64,000 nt of DNA from Clostridiales bacterium (GTDB lineage Bacteria; Bacillota; Clostridia; Saccharofermentanales; Saccharofermentanaceae), in contig JAFZLF010000001.1 of the NCBI GenBank assembly GCA_017551625.1, positions 1 through 64,000 of the forward strand. The letters run 5' to 3'. Shown piece after piece: positions 53,401-57,666 of this stretch (within the stretch, counting starts at the first letter, position 1; each line of letters starts with the position of its first letter). Made by a program: the position numbers and the translations under genes. The notes below the pieces were generated by a model, which saw only the letters and a list, made by a program, of their open reading frames with translations, was not told where the DNA came from and did no database searches.

Positions 53401-56400
53401 ATGGATCCGGATGGAACTCTTTATAACATGCCGCAGAATCTGCGCCTTACGGGAGACGTGAATCCGAACAGATTAAAGACGGCTCTTCAGAGTCTGATCG
53501 ACCGTCACGAAATTCTACGGACGCAGTTTATGGTGGTGGAAGACGAACTCATGCAGAAAATCGTCGATCATGTGGAGGCAGACTTTGAATATATGGAGGA
53601 TCGGACGACATCGGAGGATGTGCTGATGTCAGAGTTTGTGCAGCCATTTGATTTAAGCAGGTTGCCGCTGGTGAGAGTGCAGCTTGTCAACAGAGGAGAC
53701 CATTATCTGCTCAGTATTGATATGCACCATATCGTGGGTGATGGTATGAGTATGGGAACTTTCACCAGAGAGCTGAATGCCCTTTATAACGGAGACACCC
53801 TCCCGCCGCTTACGCATCAGTTTAAAGATTACAGCGAATGGATGCTTGCGAGAGATCTGTCTTCCCAGGCTGAGTACTGGAAGAGTCAGTTTGAGGATGA
53901 GATTCCTGTACTGGACATGCCTCTTGATTACGTAAGACCACAAGAACAGAGCTACAGCGGTTCTATGGTGATTCAGGAGACAGGAAAAACGCTGGGAAAG
54001 AAGATCAAAGCCCTTGCGGAAAAGACCGGAAGCACGGAGTTTATGGTGTTCATTTCCGCTGCCATGGTGCTTCTTTCCAAGTACAGCCGGCAGGAAGATA
54101 TTGTCATCGGCACGCCGATCAGCGGCAGAACCCATAAGGATACCGAAGGCATGCTCGGTATGTTCATCAACACACTTGCCATGAGAGGAAGACCGGAAGG
54201 AAAGAAGACATATCTGGAATTCCTTTCTGAGATGAAAGATACCTGCCTTAAGGCCTATGAGAATCAGGAGTATCCGTTTGAGGAACTGGTGGAAGAAGTT
54301 AATGTTGTCCGCGATATGTCTAGAAATCCGATCTTTGACGTTATGCTGGTCCTTCAGAACAATGAGGACGAGAACATCCGATTGAACGGCGCAGAAACGG
54401 AATATGAAGAATCCAAGGATACGGCTGCCAAATTCGATCTTACTTTCAATGTTGTCGAACGGGATGGGGAGTTTGGTATCGGACTGGAGTACTGCACAGC
54501 GCTGTTTGCAGAAGAGAGTGCCAATAATATCCTGGAACACTTCATTGTGGTTTTAGATGAGCTTACGGGTAAGCCCGAGGCACGGCTTGATAGTATCGAA
54601 ATGGTCGGCGAAAAGGAACGTGAGACGATTTTGAAAGAATTCAACGATACCTATGTCGAGTTCCCGAAGGATAAGACTATCGTAGAGTTGTTCGAGGAAC
54701 AGGTCGAAAAGACTTCAGATCGTGTAGCTGTTGTCTTTGAAGAGGAAAGCCTCACATATTCTGAACTGAATACTAAGGCAAATCAGGTGGCTCATAAACT
54801 GAGAGAACTTGGTGTAGGAGCTGACGATCTTGTAGCTATGCTGACGGAAAGAAGCCTTGAGATGATCATCGGCATCTTCGGTGTTCTTAAGGCCGGTGGT
54901 GCTTATGTTCCAATGGATCCGACCTATCCGGAAGATCGTATTGCATTTATGCTTGAAGATTCAAATCCGAAGGCTGTGCTGACATTCAATGCATCGATCA
55001 ACACAGATATCCCGGTGCTGGATCTTGGAGATAAGAATCTATACGAAGGTCTTTCAGAAGATCCGGAGCATATCAATCGTCCGGAGGATCTTGCATATTG
55101 CATTTATACTTCAGGAACGACTGGAAAACCGAAGGGCGTTCTAATCAACCACAGAGGTGCGAACAGTCTTGTCAATTACTTGAAATGTGACCTGAGAATC
55201 AATGAAGACGACCATGTGATGCTGTTTGCAAACTACATCTTTGACGGCTCCGTTTGGGAGATTCTGTCTGCCATTATGAATGGAGCTGCTCTATATATTC
55301 CTACAGATGAGACGATCAGAGATATAGATTCCATGAAGCAGTATCTTGAGGAAAGAAAAATCAGTGTATCTTACTTCCCGCCGCAATACTATGAACAGGG
55401 TGGATTTGAACTTAAAAAGTGCGTGATTACTGCCGGATCTGCAGCTATGCGGTCTGTAGTAGAAACAGTAACAAAGAAGTGCAGATACTTAAATGCTTAT
55501 GGCCCGACCGAAGTAACTGTTTGCGCAACGACATGGAAATGTGAGCGGGATGGTATCGTTCCGCAGAAGATTCCGATCGGAAAACCGATCAGCAATAAGC
55601 AGATATATATCGTTCAGGGACAGACTCTCTGCGGTATTGGAGTTCCGGGCGAACTCTGTATCGCAGGCGAAGGCCTCGCCAGAGAGTATCTGAACAGACC
55701 GGAACTGACATCTGAGAAGTTTGTCAGGAATCCGTATGGTGAAGGGAGGATGTACCATACAGGCGATCTTGTAAGATGGCTTCCGGATGGAAATATCGAA
55801 TTCCTGGGCAGAATTGATGATCAGGTCAAGGTCAGAGGTTTCAGAATCGAACTTGGCGAAATCGATAGCCGTATTCGTGAAGTAGAGTCCGTCAAAGACT
55901 GTGCTGTGATCGCCAGAGTTAATGAGAATGGAGAAAATGCAATCTATGCATATTTCGTCGGTGATGAGGAGATTAATGTGCCTTCTATTCGTGAAGCACT
56001 GGCAAAGACACTTCCGGATTACATGATTCCATCCTACATGATGCAAATTGAAAGTATCCCGATGACGAGAAACGGAAAACTCGACACACGCGCGCTTCCG
56101 AAGATCGAGACCAAGAGCAGAATTGAGTATGTTGCTCCGAGAAATGAAGTGGAACAACTGATAGCAGATACGTTTGCTGAGGTGCTTGGTGTAGAGAAAG
56201 TCGGCATATTCGATAATTTCTTCGAGTTGGGTGGAGATTCTCTGAAATCGATCCGCATCGTGTCTAAACTGAGACGGGCAAATATTGCTGTGTCAATCAT
56301 TGATCTCCACATGCAAAAAACGATCGCCAATCTGGCAGGCCTTGTTGAGGGTGATGCAGGAGATTGTATTTCAGACGCTTCAGAGGCTTCGAAGATTTCT

Positions 56401-57603
56401 GTGTCCATGTTTATGCCACCTGTCAAAAATGGCGTCGAGGTCTGCAACGACAGTGTGTTGGAAGCAATATCCCGATACAAGCAAAATCTGTGCAATAAAC
56501 GCGTGATCAAGTCGTATTTGCCGAACTTCATGCAGAGATACTATACCGATCTTCGTGAAACCACAGAGTCCCACTTCTCCGGAATCTGTTTCAATGTCTC
56601 GGGAGCGACTCTGTCCGAGCTAAAAGAAGCATTGGCGAAAATAGTCCGTGATCAGGGAGCTCTCCGTACTTGCCTTTCCGAGGAGACCGGGGATTTGATC
56701 GAGTATGAATTCGGTGAATGGGAGATTCCACATATCTCTGCAGATCAGGCGCCTAGCAGAGAATCTGTGTTTGATTGTCTATTCTCCCAGAACCCTGAGA
56801 ATGGACGAGATATTCTCCCTGTGATCCTCATCGCGGAAGCGAAAGAAAGAGAATATGATGTGTACTTCCGAGTCAATCACGCATTGTGGGACAGAACCAG
56901 CTGTGACATCGCTTTGGATATGCTGGAAACGTACTTGAAGAAGAAAGATCGGGTACTGCTTCCGGTCGTTACTTTCGGCGATTATGTGCAGAGCAGGAAA
57001 AAATCAGAGAATTCAGTGCACACGCTTGAAGAAAAATCATTTATCCGAGATCAGATCGCATCCTATAAGGCGAGATCAGATGGATCCTCTGAAAAGCGTG
57101 GCTTCAGCGTAACGATCGAAAAGAAAGAAGGTGTTACATATGACATTCCCTGGCTGATGTCCAAGTACTGCGAGATCCTGAAAGCAGATGACCTGGAGGC
57201 ACTTCCGTTCTTCACGCTCTACCACAGCCGAGATGAAAGGTCCATGAACACGATCGGATACTATATTGATTATGTCCCAGGTATTTTCGACCATGTGACA
57301 AAAAAGATTCTTTTCTATGACGAAGCAATTTGTAAGGTGCGGACGGAAAGCATGGATCACAGATTCCTTTGTGATGAGTACTCCGAAGGAATTTGCGATG
57401 ACGTGCTTCTTGTCAACATTCTGGAATTCATTGATATGCAGATGCAGGGATCATTGAACGAAATTAAACTGTCGCAGGTAAAACAGGAAGCAATCAATTG
57501 CGCTTTGAATGAAAAAACAGTCACGATAGATATGGCATTCAACTTGAAAAACATATCGGATGAGGAATTCATAAAGAGAATAAAGGAGGTATTGGCGATT
57601 TGA
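32218..57603 (+). CDS. Giant seven-module NRPS (8461 aa) with two E domains and terminal condensation-like domain
   Basis: One uninterrupted 25.4-kb gene, protein roughly 0.95 MDa. Order, with C (or E) motif / A motif / carrier Ser: C1 167/A1 636/T1 1016; C2 1195/A2 1657/T2 2033; C3 2212/A3 2659/T3 3043; C4 3222/A4 3683/T4 4060 and E1 (HHYAVDG 4235); C5 4667/A5 5145/T5 5521 and E2 (5696); C6 6128/A6 6609/T6 6991; C7 7170/A7 7631/T7 8008; terminal domain with NHALWDR at 8220. C5 and C6 have HHIIMDGW and HHIITDGW, the D-donor type, exactly after E1 and E2. T4 and T5 carry GGDSI, typical before E domains. Codes: DTESIGTVC, DGFYVASVC, DLYNLSLIW (Cys), DATLIADVC, DGWYIASVC, DAFFMGVTF (Ile-like), DGWYIAAVC. 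No thioesterase. It has its own promoter and leader. The N-terminal C domain needs a donor in trans: the A-T protein at 27922 or an acyl chain. Confidence 0.97.
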   Translation: MENNDRKQLLMKLLAKKQGEKKVSEKKELERSGKTKFPLSMVQRGIWMDCLIDPDSAVYNIPFASRIKGKIDLVAFTEGLRRIIRRHDTWRTVICKEGDEVYQKILPDVDLDFRFFDKRSDHCTEELIAEEGKRFVAEPIDLAHGPLVRFALYQAEEELYYFILSAHHIIYDGPSENLFCQELSKEYSAALHQTKSDVEEPEISYGDYAEFNLLSENSEEFDRQLSYWKKELSNIEPTEFPTDHVRPSVRISDGGMIYFDIPKEIEKKIRDCAVSCKVTVNVILFAALNCLLNLYTRSETVSVEITVANREEEKLENLLGCFINNLIIVTEINPKMSFHEVVDATKERIYGALEHKDVPLETLVKTINPPRDLSRTPFSEVGFNYNPRSRMELFLEGCVCEEFGLGDFVVLTDVNFQIHDAGSLWGFVEYNRSLYEKETIERILSHYLIELDQLTEDPDQQIGQMEVVSSEEKETILHHFNNTSESAPSDKTIAELFEEQVKKTPENIAAVFEEESWTYAQLNEKANQIAWRLRKLGIKPDDLVAIICERSLEMIAGILGILKSGGAYVPMDPSYPEDRIAYMLNDAGTKAILTYKAEVKTEIPVIDLGSKETFEGDKTDPDHVNSLNDLCYCIYTSGTSGEAKGVLIEQRNLSSYVCQFISYYGITSGSVILQQAYVGFDTSVEEIYPVLLCGGRMVIVEKEHLLDPKKLKETILREKINIISCSPLLVKEMDYLAETGVKILISGGDVLKKEYFDSLKDTDIRIYNTYGPTEATVCASYYPVDLSADNSILPIGKPIDNSRIYIRNNDALCGIGVPGELCIAGSGIARGYLNRPELTEEKFGKDPYADGRMYHTGDLARWRPDGNIEYLGRIDEQVKIRGFRVELGEIESRILEINNVTNCAVIARSDDNGEMAIFAYIVSDQDLSVTGIRDELSRNLPDYMLPSYLMRIKKLPVTRNGKLDKRALPKIEAKTGNEYVAPTNDLEDVICRIFSEILNVEKVGIKDSFFALGGHSLRATRLVNRIEEQTGKRLPLKTIFSDPTPEELAKILQSELGTEYASIPRAEEKEYYPMSSAQKRTYLVSQMDPDGILYNMPESYRLTGDLDPEELKEAMQKVIDRHEILRTQFLMVNGEPVQKVLSHVDADFEYFRDTETPEEDLIASFIRPFDLGKLPLVRLQLIDRGDHHLLSLDMHHIVGDGMSAVTFTQELNALYNGEELPPLTHQFKDYSEWMRTRDLSSQAEYWKSQFEEDIPVLDMPLDYIRPQGQSYKGGMVSLTTDKELGEKIRDLSAKTGSTEFMVFLSAAMVLLSKYSRQEDIVIGSPISGRTHKDTEGMLGMFVNTLAMRGRPEGKKSYLEFLSEIKETCLKAYENQDYPFEELVEAVEVVRDMSRNPLFDVMLVLQNNEDEQLHLGETKAQVAEVKDTISKIDLSFDICEDNGGYFIGLEYCSALFTEESARSILDHFVVILQKLTSAPQEKIGKIEMLSENERTKILSDFNDTSASYPQDISFVEFFEEQVKKTPDNIAVVFEDQKVTYQELNERANQLAHMLRDRFDIQPGDFVAMLTERSVELLVGIFGILKAGGAYVPMDPTYPEERISYMLQDSMPKAVLTYNTTIKTDLPVIDLKDSTAYSERKEDPSRVNKPEDLAYCIYTSGTTGKPKGVLIEQRGVNNLATYMREELHISEEDHAMLFSNYIFDGSVFEMLLAIANGAALYVPTDECIHDIDAMRRYVSENAINISYFPPQYYEQGRFALGKYVVTAGSAASMSVVSEILENCDYINSYGPTEATVCISNWILEKGSSPQRITIGKPLSNAKVYIVQGETLCGIGVPGELCAGGAGLARGYLNLQELTEEKFVENPFGEGRMYHTGDLARWLPDGTIEYLGRIDEQVKIRGFRVELGEIESCIRNIGKVKDCTVIARSDESGDKAICAYLVADTELNVSSIREELKKSLPDYMIPSYLMQIEKIPMTRNGKVDKRALPRIEAKTGNEYVAPRNDIEEAICSIFSEILNVEKVGVTDSFFALGGHSLRATRLVNQIEEKTGKRLALKEIFSHPTPEQLAYLLNGEDISVYTPIPKAEEKEYYPMSSAQKRTYLICQMDPDGILYNMPQNLRIRGEVRPEALKDALQKILDRHEILRTQFLMVNGEPMQKVLSHVDADFEYIRDTETSEEDLIAGFLRPFDLGKLPLVRVQLIDRGDHHLLNIDMHHIVGDGMSVGTFTKELNALYNGEELPSLTRQFKDYSEWMRTRDLSAQAEYWKSQFEEDIPVLDMPLDFVRPQEQTYNGATIYRSTGKELLEKIRKTASSTGTTEFMVLLSAAMVLLSKYSRQEDIVIGSPISGRTHKDTESMLGMFINTLAMRGRPEGKKTYLEFLSEIKETCLKAYENQEYPFEELVEAVNVVRDMSRNPLFDVMLVLQNNEEESIHLNGTEAEYAESRDTIAKLDLTFNIWEQEGAYEIGLEYCTALFKNESAEDILSHFIVALDALTSNPEGKLDDLELLTEKDLAIWEKYNSTAEEIPEESLENLVHLQCLKTPEKIAVVNGGDRLTYAQLWSKVEKLAGYLHVKGYGREDCIAVSGERSVWTIVNILGILAAGCTYVPENPEYPEDRNRYMFENSRCKERLDKNSYFSGNMESCEAFCCESAPDTVAYTIYTSGSTGVPKGVVIKHAAAANTILDINRKFNVDENSCIIGLSAYSFDLSVYDIFGALSTGAKLVIVNDQRDSAEIRKIINEENVTFWNSVPAIMSMYLMDGGKGCESLKDVLLSGDWIPVTLPDQIREAFINTKVCSLGGATEGSIWSIYYPIGEVPQGAKSIPYGIPLANQQMLVLNSSGKLCPVGTIGEICIAGKGVAEGYANQPEKTAAAFVSHPQFGYIYHTGDVGRMCLEGYIEFLGRLDDQLKIRGFRIELGEIESRIRAIEEIKDCAVIARADTNGDKSICAYLVGDQEISVSSVREELKKSLPDYMIPSYLMQIEKIPVTRNGKVDKRALPVIEAKTGNEYVAPRDEIEDAICNIFSEILNVEKVSIKDSFFALGGHSLRATKLVNRIEEKTGKRIVLKEVFSHPTPEQLAELINGETASEYVSIPRAEEKEYYPMSSAQKRTYLICQMDPDGILYNMPQNLRLKGEVRPEALKEALQRLIDRHEILRTQFLMVDGEPVQKILSHVDADFEYIRDAETTEEELISRFVRPFDLSKLPLVRIQLIDRGTHHLLNIDMHHIVGDGMSVGTFTKELNSLYNGEELQPLTHQFKDYSEWMRTRDLSFQAEYWKGQFEEDIPVLDMPLDFVRPQEQSYSGAMVYGKTGKTLCENIKKISSQTGTTEFMVLLSATMVLLSRYSRQEDIVIGSPISGRTHKDTESMLGMFINTLAMRGRPEGKKTYLEFLFEMKETCLKAYENQEYPFEELVEAVDVVRDMSRNPLFDVMLVLQNNEEESIRLKGAEAEYADAKDTVAKLDLTFNIWEIEGEYEIALEYCTALFKEESAQSILDHFVVLLEKLVAAPDARISQLDMLGENERTMIVSDFNDTSVEYPKDKTIVELFEEQVEKTPDNVAVVFEEESLTYAQLNEKANQIAGRLRDLGVKPDDLVAMLTERSLEMIVGIFGILKAGGAYVPMDPNYPKDRLSYMLEDAMPKAVLTYKADIETKIPVLDLGEKELYSGAVENLTRVNKPDDLIYCIYTSGTTGKPKGVLIEHQGISNLATFYIREHNVGPKDKFLMFASYCFDASVTEIMTSLLSGAQLHVASSDLRGDTIRLEKYILEKEISIALLPPALLEQLNVKGPRVIITAGSEASRRIIENNKHIPVYSNDYGPTEGSVCATVWKHASSDVLPQRIPIGKPISNKQIYIVQGDHLCGIGVPGELCIAGVGIARGYLNRPELTTEKFVNNPFGEGRMYHTGDLARWMPDGNIDYMGRIDEQVKIRGFRVELGEIESRIRNMESVKDCAVIARQDVRGEKAIYAYVVGDEGISVSSVRTELEKTLPDYMIPSYLMQIEKIPMTRNGKLDKRALPDIEAKTANEYIAPRTAEETALCEAFQSMLGAEKVGVKDSFFELGGDSIKAIRVVSIMRAKGYMVAVKDILNRRTPENIALYVSKAEMESYEQGEVTGLVVSTPIMRQFSAWNLKKPWHFNQSVMIPVDAELEVIRKALDELVRHHDILRAVYNGDELEILSFEKSRKYDFSEYDVIGHENVEEEVNAICTGIQESIDLENGPLMKTALFDTDDGKYLLICIHHYAVDGVSWRILLEDLHTAMDGYAKDQEVKLPSKTASFVEWSRALDEFRASEVLKEEKDVWMHFENEKENARLLLSSEARSEEINGAKSFELSEKETEDLLFYAGKAYNTRINDLLLASLGMAVGKLTGQSTISVAMEGHGREKIHRSINTNRTVGWFTTLSPVILRCLEDTETSVVDTKDMLREIPNNGIGYGLLFDTDLSSCVDIFFNYLGEIDSENGTESKENFSLPQGESISSENRMPGIFSINALVENKRFILALTYNNCAGEYAERFLDLYQSSLKQVISWCVKQKGVHITESDMYKLTPLQEGMYFHNQLNHEDSSYNLQSSFKTNMRIDPSYLRWSLDCLSEKYEVLKTAVSETKSGNFIKQYIAEGRKLELSTKKYEEPCSEDLVKAYSSEDLKRGYDLAADSLMRAAILSFSDCDVLFVSSHHIIMDGWCINLVFGDLVRFYNLFLSGKDMVSVHKLAEDEKRFVLPFREYVEWIQSIKKTELENFWKEYLEEYESLAQITPLQTVKEKTDEPVREELLVLDPEVTGKLQDLAKRCDATISTVSQLAVGLLLQKHCGTDDVLIGNVVSGRNAPLKGIENAVGMFINTVPLRIHAEQKDVTIGSMLRRLQEENNESNSYDHASLSEIKIGGRNVSDYIKHLFVFENYPGTDEMSEENSEGKTLVLEDLFAREQTNYDLSVAAFVMGNELAFKLSYDPGKFASSDILLIRSHLEMIVRQLAENAETKVCDITVCDDKERDIVLKSFNDTYVEYPKNKTLVELFEEQVEKTPDNIAVVFEEKSLTYEQLNAKANQIAHRLRNIGVRPDDFVAMLTERSLEMIIGLFGILKAGGAYVPMDPSYPDDRISYMLEDCQPKAVLTYRTLIITEIPVLNLEKKDLYDGPSENPKHISRSENLAYCIYTSGTTGKPKGVLIENRSVCNLASYLRNEIDISESDHVMMFANYIFDGSVWEILTSVMNGAALYIPTDITIRDMDSMKRFVSGNHINVSYFPPQYYEQGKFALDKYVITAGSSANLSVVRSILKNCSYINSYGPTEATVCISNWICEKGDCPEHITIGKPINNVKIYVVQGDTLCGVGIPGELCVGGESLARGYLHLPELTEEKFVNNPFGEGKMYHTGDLVRWLPDGNIEFLGRIDEQVKIRGFRIELGEIESRIRELEAVRDCAVIARSDENGEKSIHAYIVGDENLSVSDIREELAKTLPDYMIPSYMMRIEKIPMTRNGKLDVRALPQINVRTEKEYVAPRTEEEAALCDAFKTMLGAEMVGVKDSFFEIGGDSIKAIRVVSAMRAKGYTVTVKDILNRRTPENIALCVSKAESESYEQGEVTGLVIPTPMMHQFKAWNMSKPWHFNQSMMIPVDAESDVIRSALTEIVRHHDILRAVYSGDSLEILSMEKSRLFDYSEHDVRGIASFEEAVDNICTGIQASIDLQSGPLMKTALFETDFGKYLLICIHHYAVDGVSWRILLEDLSTAIESCKDGQKVKLPAKTASFIEWSQMLEEYRSAEELLEEKEFWNRFEKQKEETRLLISEKDRTEEFDGAVTFELSESVTEDLLRRSGRAYNTRINELLLAALGMAVGRLTNQENVAVGIEGHGREKLHKPVNIDRTVGWFTSLYPVVLGCTPKVEESIVHTKDMLRDIPNNGIGYGMLFDTDLNSCVDIFFNYLGEMDSEKGDESKETIKLPQGDSRDPENRMPGLLGINSFVSDQRFVCALTYNNCTKEYAEKFMDLYRSALEEVVAWCVEQEKVHVTESDMYRLTPLQEGMYFHNQLNPEDASYKLQSCFKTNRRIDPSCLRVSLDCLCEKYEVLKTAISETKSSGAVRQYIVPDRYLEITERKYEENYSDALVMAYSSEDLKRGYDLKVDALMRAAILSFSDCDVLFISSHHIITDGWCINLVFGDLVRYYNLNLAGDSEEALIKVAEDEKRFILPFRDYVEWIQTVKKSETEKFWREYVEDYDSLAEFSPIESVIEKPEEQVREELLTIDPETTEKINTLAKRCDATISTVSQLAVGLLLQKHCGTNDVLIGNVVSGRNVPLKGVENAVGMFINTVPLRIRTENKDDTIESMLRNLQTSNSESNSYDHASLSDIKIGGRNVSEYIKLLFVFENYPGVDEGTAETDSDRELVLDPVYGREQTNYDLSISAFTLDGKLVFSFAYDPGKLTTGNIRLISSHLEKIVRQMAEKPEIKISNVTVCSDKERELILNNFNDTYAEYPKEATIVELFEDQVEKTPNNMAVVFGDKRLTYSELNAKANQLAYRLRDLDVRPDDCVVILAERSIEIVAGILGILKAGGAYVPVDPTYPEDRIRFILDDCTPKAVITYTETHVNLPSEIPVIDLADDTVFSGKLEDPKQVNNANDVAYCIYTSGTTGKPKGVLVENRNVVKLVKNCDYTELNEKTIILQTGQMMFDASTFEVWGTLLNGGCVHLISKDVLLNVHAFKAYMLENKINTLFITTALFNQFISEDREVFNSLDHLMFGGEATSEKHVRILSDQKNGIDFRNVYGPTETTTFATHYIIDAAVAKTPIGKPISNTTAYVVQGEDLCGIGVPGELCIGGDGVARGYLNRPELTEEKFVKNPFGEGKMYHTGDLVRWLPDGNIEFLGRIDDQVKIRGFRIELGEIESRIRQLEKIKDCAVIAKPDASGEKSIFAYIVGNEDISVSEIKDELAQNMPDYMIPSYMMQIESIPLTRNGKLDKRALPEIEIKTGSEYVAPENETEEIICRIYSEILNVEKVSIKDSFFALGGHSLRATRLVNRIEEKTGVRIALKDVFSSPTPEKLTELVSGDKAEEYVPIPKASEKEYYPMSSAQKRIYMICQMDPDGTLYNMPQNLRLTGDVNPNRLKTALQSLIDRHEILRTQFMVVEDELMQKIVDHVEADFEYMEDRTTSEDVLMSEFVQPFDLSRLPLVRVQLVNRGDHYLLSIDMHHIVGDGMSMGTFTRELNALYNGDTLPPLTHQFKDYSEWMLARDLSSQAEYWKSQFEDEIPVLDMPLDYVRPQEQSYSGSMVIQETGKTLGKKIKALAEKTGSTEFMVFISAAMVLLSKYSRQEDIVIGTPISGRTHKDTEGMLGMFINTLAMRGRPEGKKTYLEFLSEMKDTCLKAYENQEYPFEELVEEVNVVRDMSRNPIFDVMLVLQNNEDENIRLNGAETEYEESKDTAAKFDLTFNVVERDGEFGIGLEYCTALFAEESANNILEHFIVVLDELTGKPEARLDSIEMVGEKERETILKEFNDTYVEFPKDKTIVELFEEQVEKTSDRVAVVFEEESLTYSELNTKANQVAHKLRELGVGADDLVAMLTERSLEMIIGIFGVLKAGGAYVPMDPTYPEDRIAFMLEDSNPKAVLTFNASINTDIPVLDLGDKNLYEGLSEDPEHINRPEDLAYCIYTSGTTGKPKGVLINHRGANSLVNYLKCDLRINEDDHVMLFANYIFDGSVWEILSAIMNGAALYIPTDETIRDIDSMKQYLEERKISVSYFPPQYYEQGGFELKKCVITAGSAAMRSVVETVTKKCRYLNAYGPTEVTVCATTWKCERDGIVPQKIPIGKPISNKQIYIVQGQTLCGIGVPGELCIAGEGLAREYLNRPELTSEKFVRNPYGEGRMYHTGDLVRWLPDGNIEFLGRIDDQVKVRGFRIELGEIDSRIREVESVKDCAVIARVNENGENAIYAYFVGDEEINVPSIREALAKTLPDYMIPSYMMQIESIPMTRNGKLDTRALPKIETKSRIEYVAPRNEVEQLIADTFAEVLGVEKVGIFDNFFELGGDSLKSIRIVSKLRRANIAVSIIDLHMQKTIANLAGLVEGDAGDCISDASEASKISVSMFMPPVKNGVEVCNDSVLEAISRYKQNLCNKRVIKSYLPNFMQRYYTDLRETTESHFSGICFNVSGATLSELKEALAKIVRDQGALRTCLSEETGDLIEYEFGEWEIPHISADQAPSRESVFDCLFSQNPENGRDILPVILIAEAKEREYDVYFRVNHALWDRTSCDIALDMLETYLKKKDRVLLPVVTFGDYVQSRKKSENSVHTLEEKSFIRDQIASYKARSDGSSEKRGFSVTIEKKEGVTYDIPWLMSKYCEILKADDLEALPFFTLYHSRDERSMNTIGYYIDYVPGIFDHVTKKILFYDEAICKVRTESMDHRFLCDEYSEGICDDVLLVNILEFIDMQMQGSLNEIKLSQVKQEAINCALNEKTVTIDMAFNLKNISDEEFIKRIKEVLAI
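35401..38450 (+). other. Giant NRPS module 2: C-A-T, unassigned code DGFYVASVC
   Basis: Boundaries are approximate. The code differs by one conservative residue (Val299) from module 2 of the NRPS at 17304. The same two-module opening in both proteins suggests a shared N-terminal dipeptide. Confidence 0.6.
38451..41480 (+). other. Giant NRPS module 3: C-A-T, cysteine code DLYNLSLIW
   Basis: Boundaries are approximate. The pocket is read from FDLSVYD, FWNSVPA, LLSGD and SLGGATEGSIW. All nine residues equal a published Cys code. The C domain is ordinary (HHIVGDGMSVG), not a DxxxxD cyclization domain, so a free thiol is expected and not a thiazoline. The A core (about 39730-40930) is unlike its neighbours, while the flanking C domain, the A-domain C-terminal lobe and the T domain match them closely. 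Confidence 0.8.
41481..45800 (+). other. Giant NRPS module 4: C-A-T-E, unassigned code DATLIADVC
   Basis: Boundaries are approximate. The pocket is read from FDASVTE, IALLPPA, IITAGS and DYGPTEGSVC. An acidic Asp322 is unusual in an otherwise hydrophobic pocket. The E domain has HHYAVDGVSWRIL, EGHGRE and RTVGWFT, so a D residue is passed on. Confidence 0.7.
45801..50180 (+). other. Giant NRPS module 5: C(D-acceptor)-A-T-E, unassigned code DGWYIASVC
   Basis: Boundaries are approximate. The C domain has HHIIMDGW, consistent with receiving the D residue of module 4. A pocket with Trp239 and Tyr278 recalls aromatic codes but is not a known one. The E domain is intact (HHYAVDGVSWRIL, EGHGRE, RTVGWFT). 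Confidence 0.7.
50181..53330 (+). other. Giant NRPS module 6: C(D-acceptor)-A-T, Ile-like code DAFFMGVTF
   Basis: Boundaries are approximate. The C domain carries HHIITDGW after an E domain. The code is a blend of the two published Ile codes (DGFFLGVVY and DAFFYGITF), with Met299. Ile is favoured and Val or Leu possible. Confidence 0.65.
53331..56370 (+). other. Giant NRPS module 7: C-A-T, unassigned code DGWYIAAVC
   Basis: Boundaries are approximate. The pocket is read from FDGSVWE, VSYFPPQ, VITAGS and AYGPTEVTVC. It shares six of nine residues with the gramicidin S Phe code (DAWTIAAIC) and is the most Phe-like of the four DG-Y-type pockets in the window. The carrier motif is LGGDSL ahead of the terminal domain. 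Confidence 0.6.
56390..57603 (+). other. Giant NRPS terminal condensation-like domain with NHxxxD motif
   Basis: The active-site loop is NHALWDRTS at residues 8220-8228. It is a paralogue of the last domain of the NRPS at 17304, sharing MFxPxV near the start, CLFSQ/CLFKH, ILPVILIA, YYIDYVP and FLCDEY landmarks. It occupies the place of a thioesterase. Confidence 0.6.
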
Positions 57604-57666
57604 TGTGAGTAATTCTCCCTGATTTTGCTATTACTTTGTTGAAGGGTTGTTTTCAGGAGGTATTGT

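Noticed and set aside
56390..57603. Thioesterase at the end of the giant NRPS
   Set aside because: No GxSxG motif or alpha/beta-hydrolase pattern is present. The NHALWDR loop and flanking strands fit a condensation-like fold.
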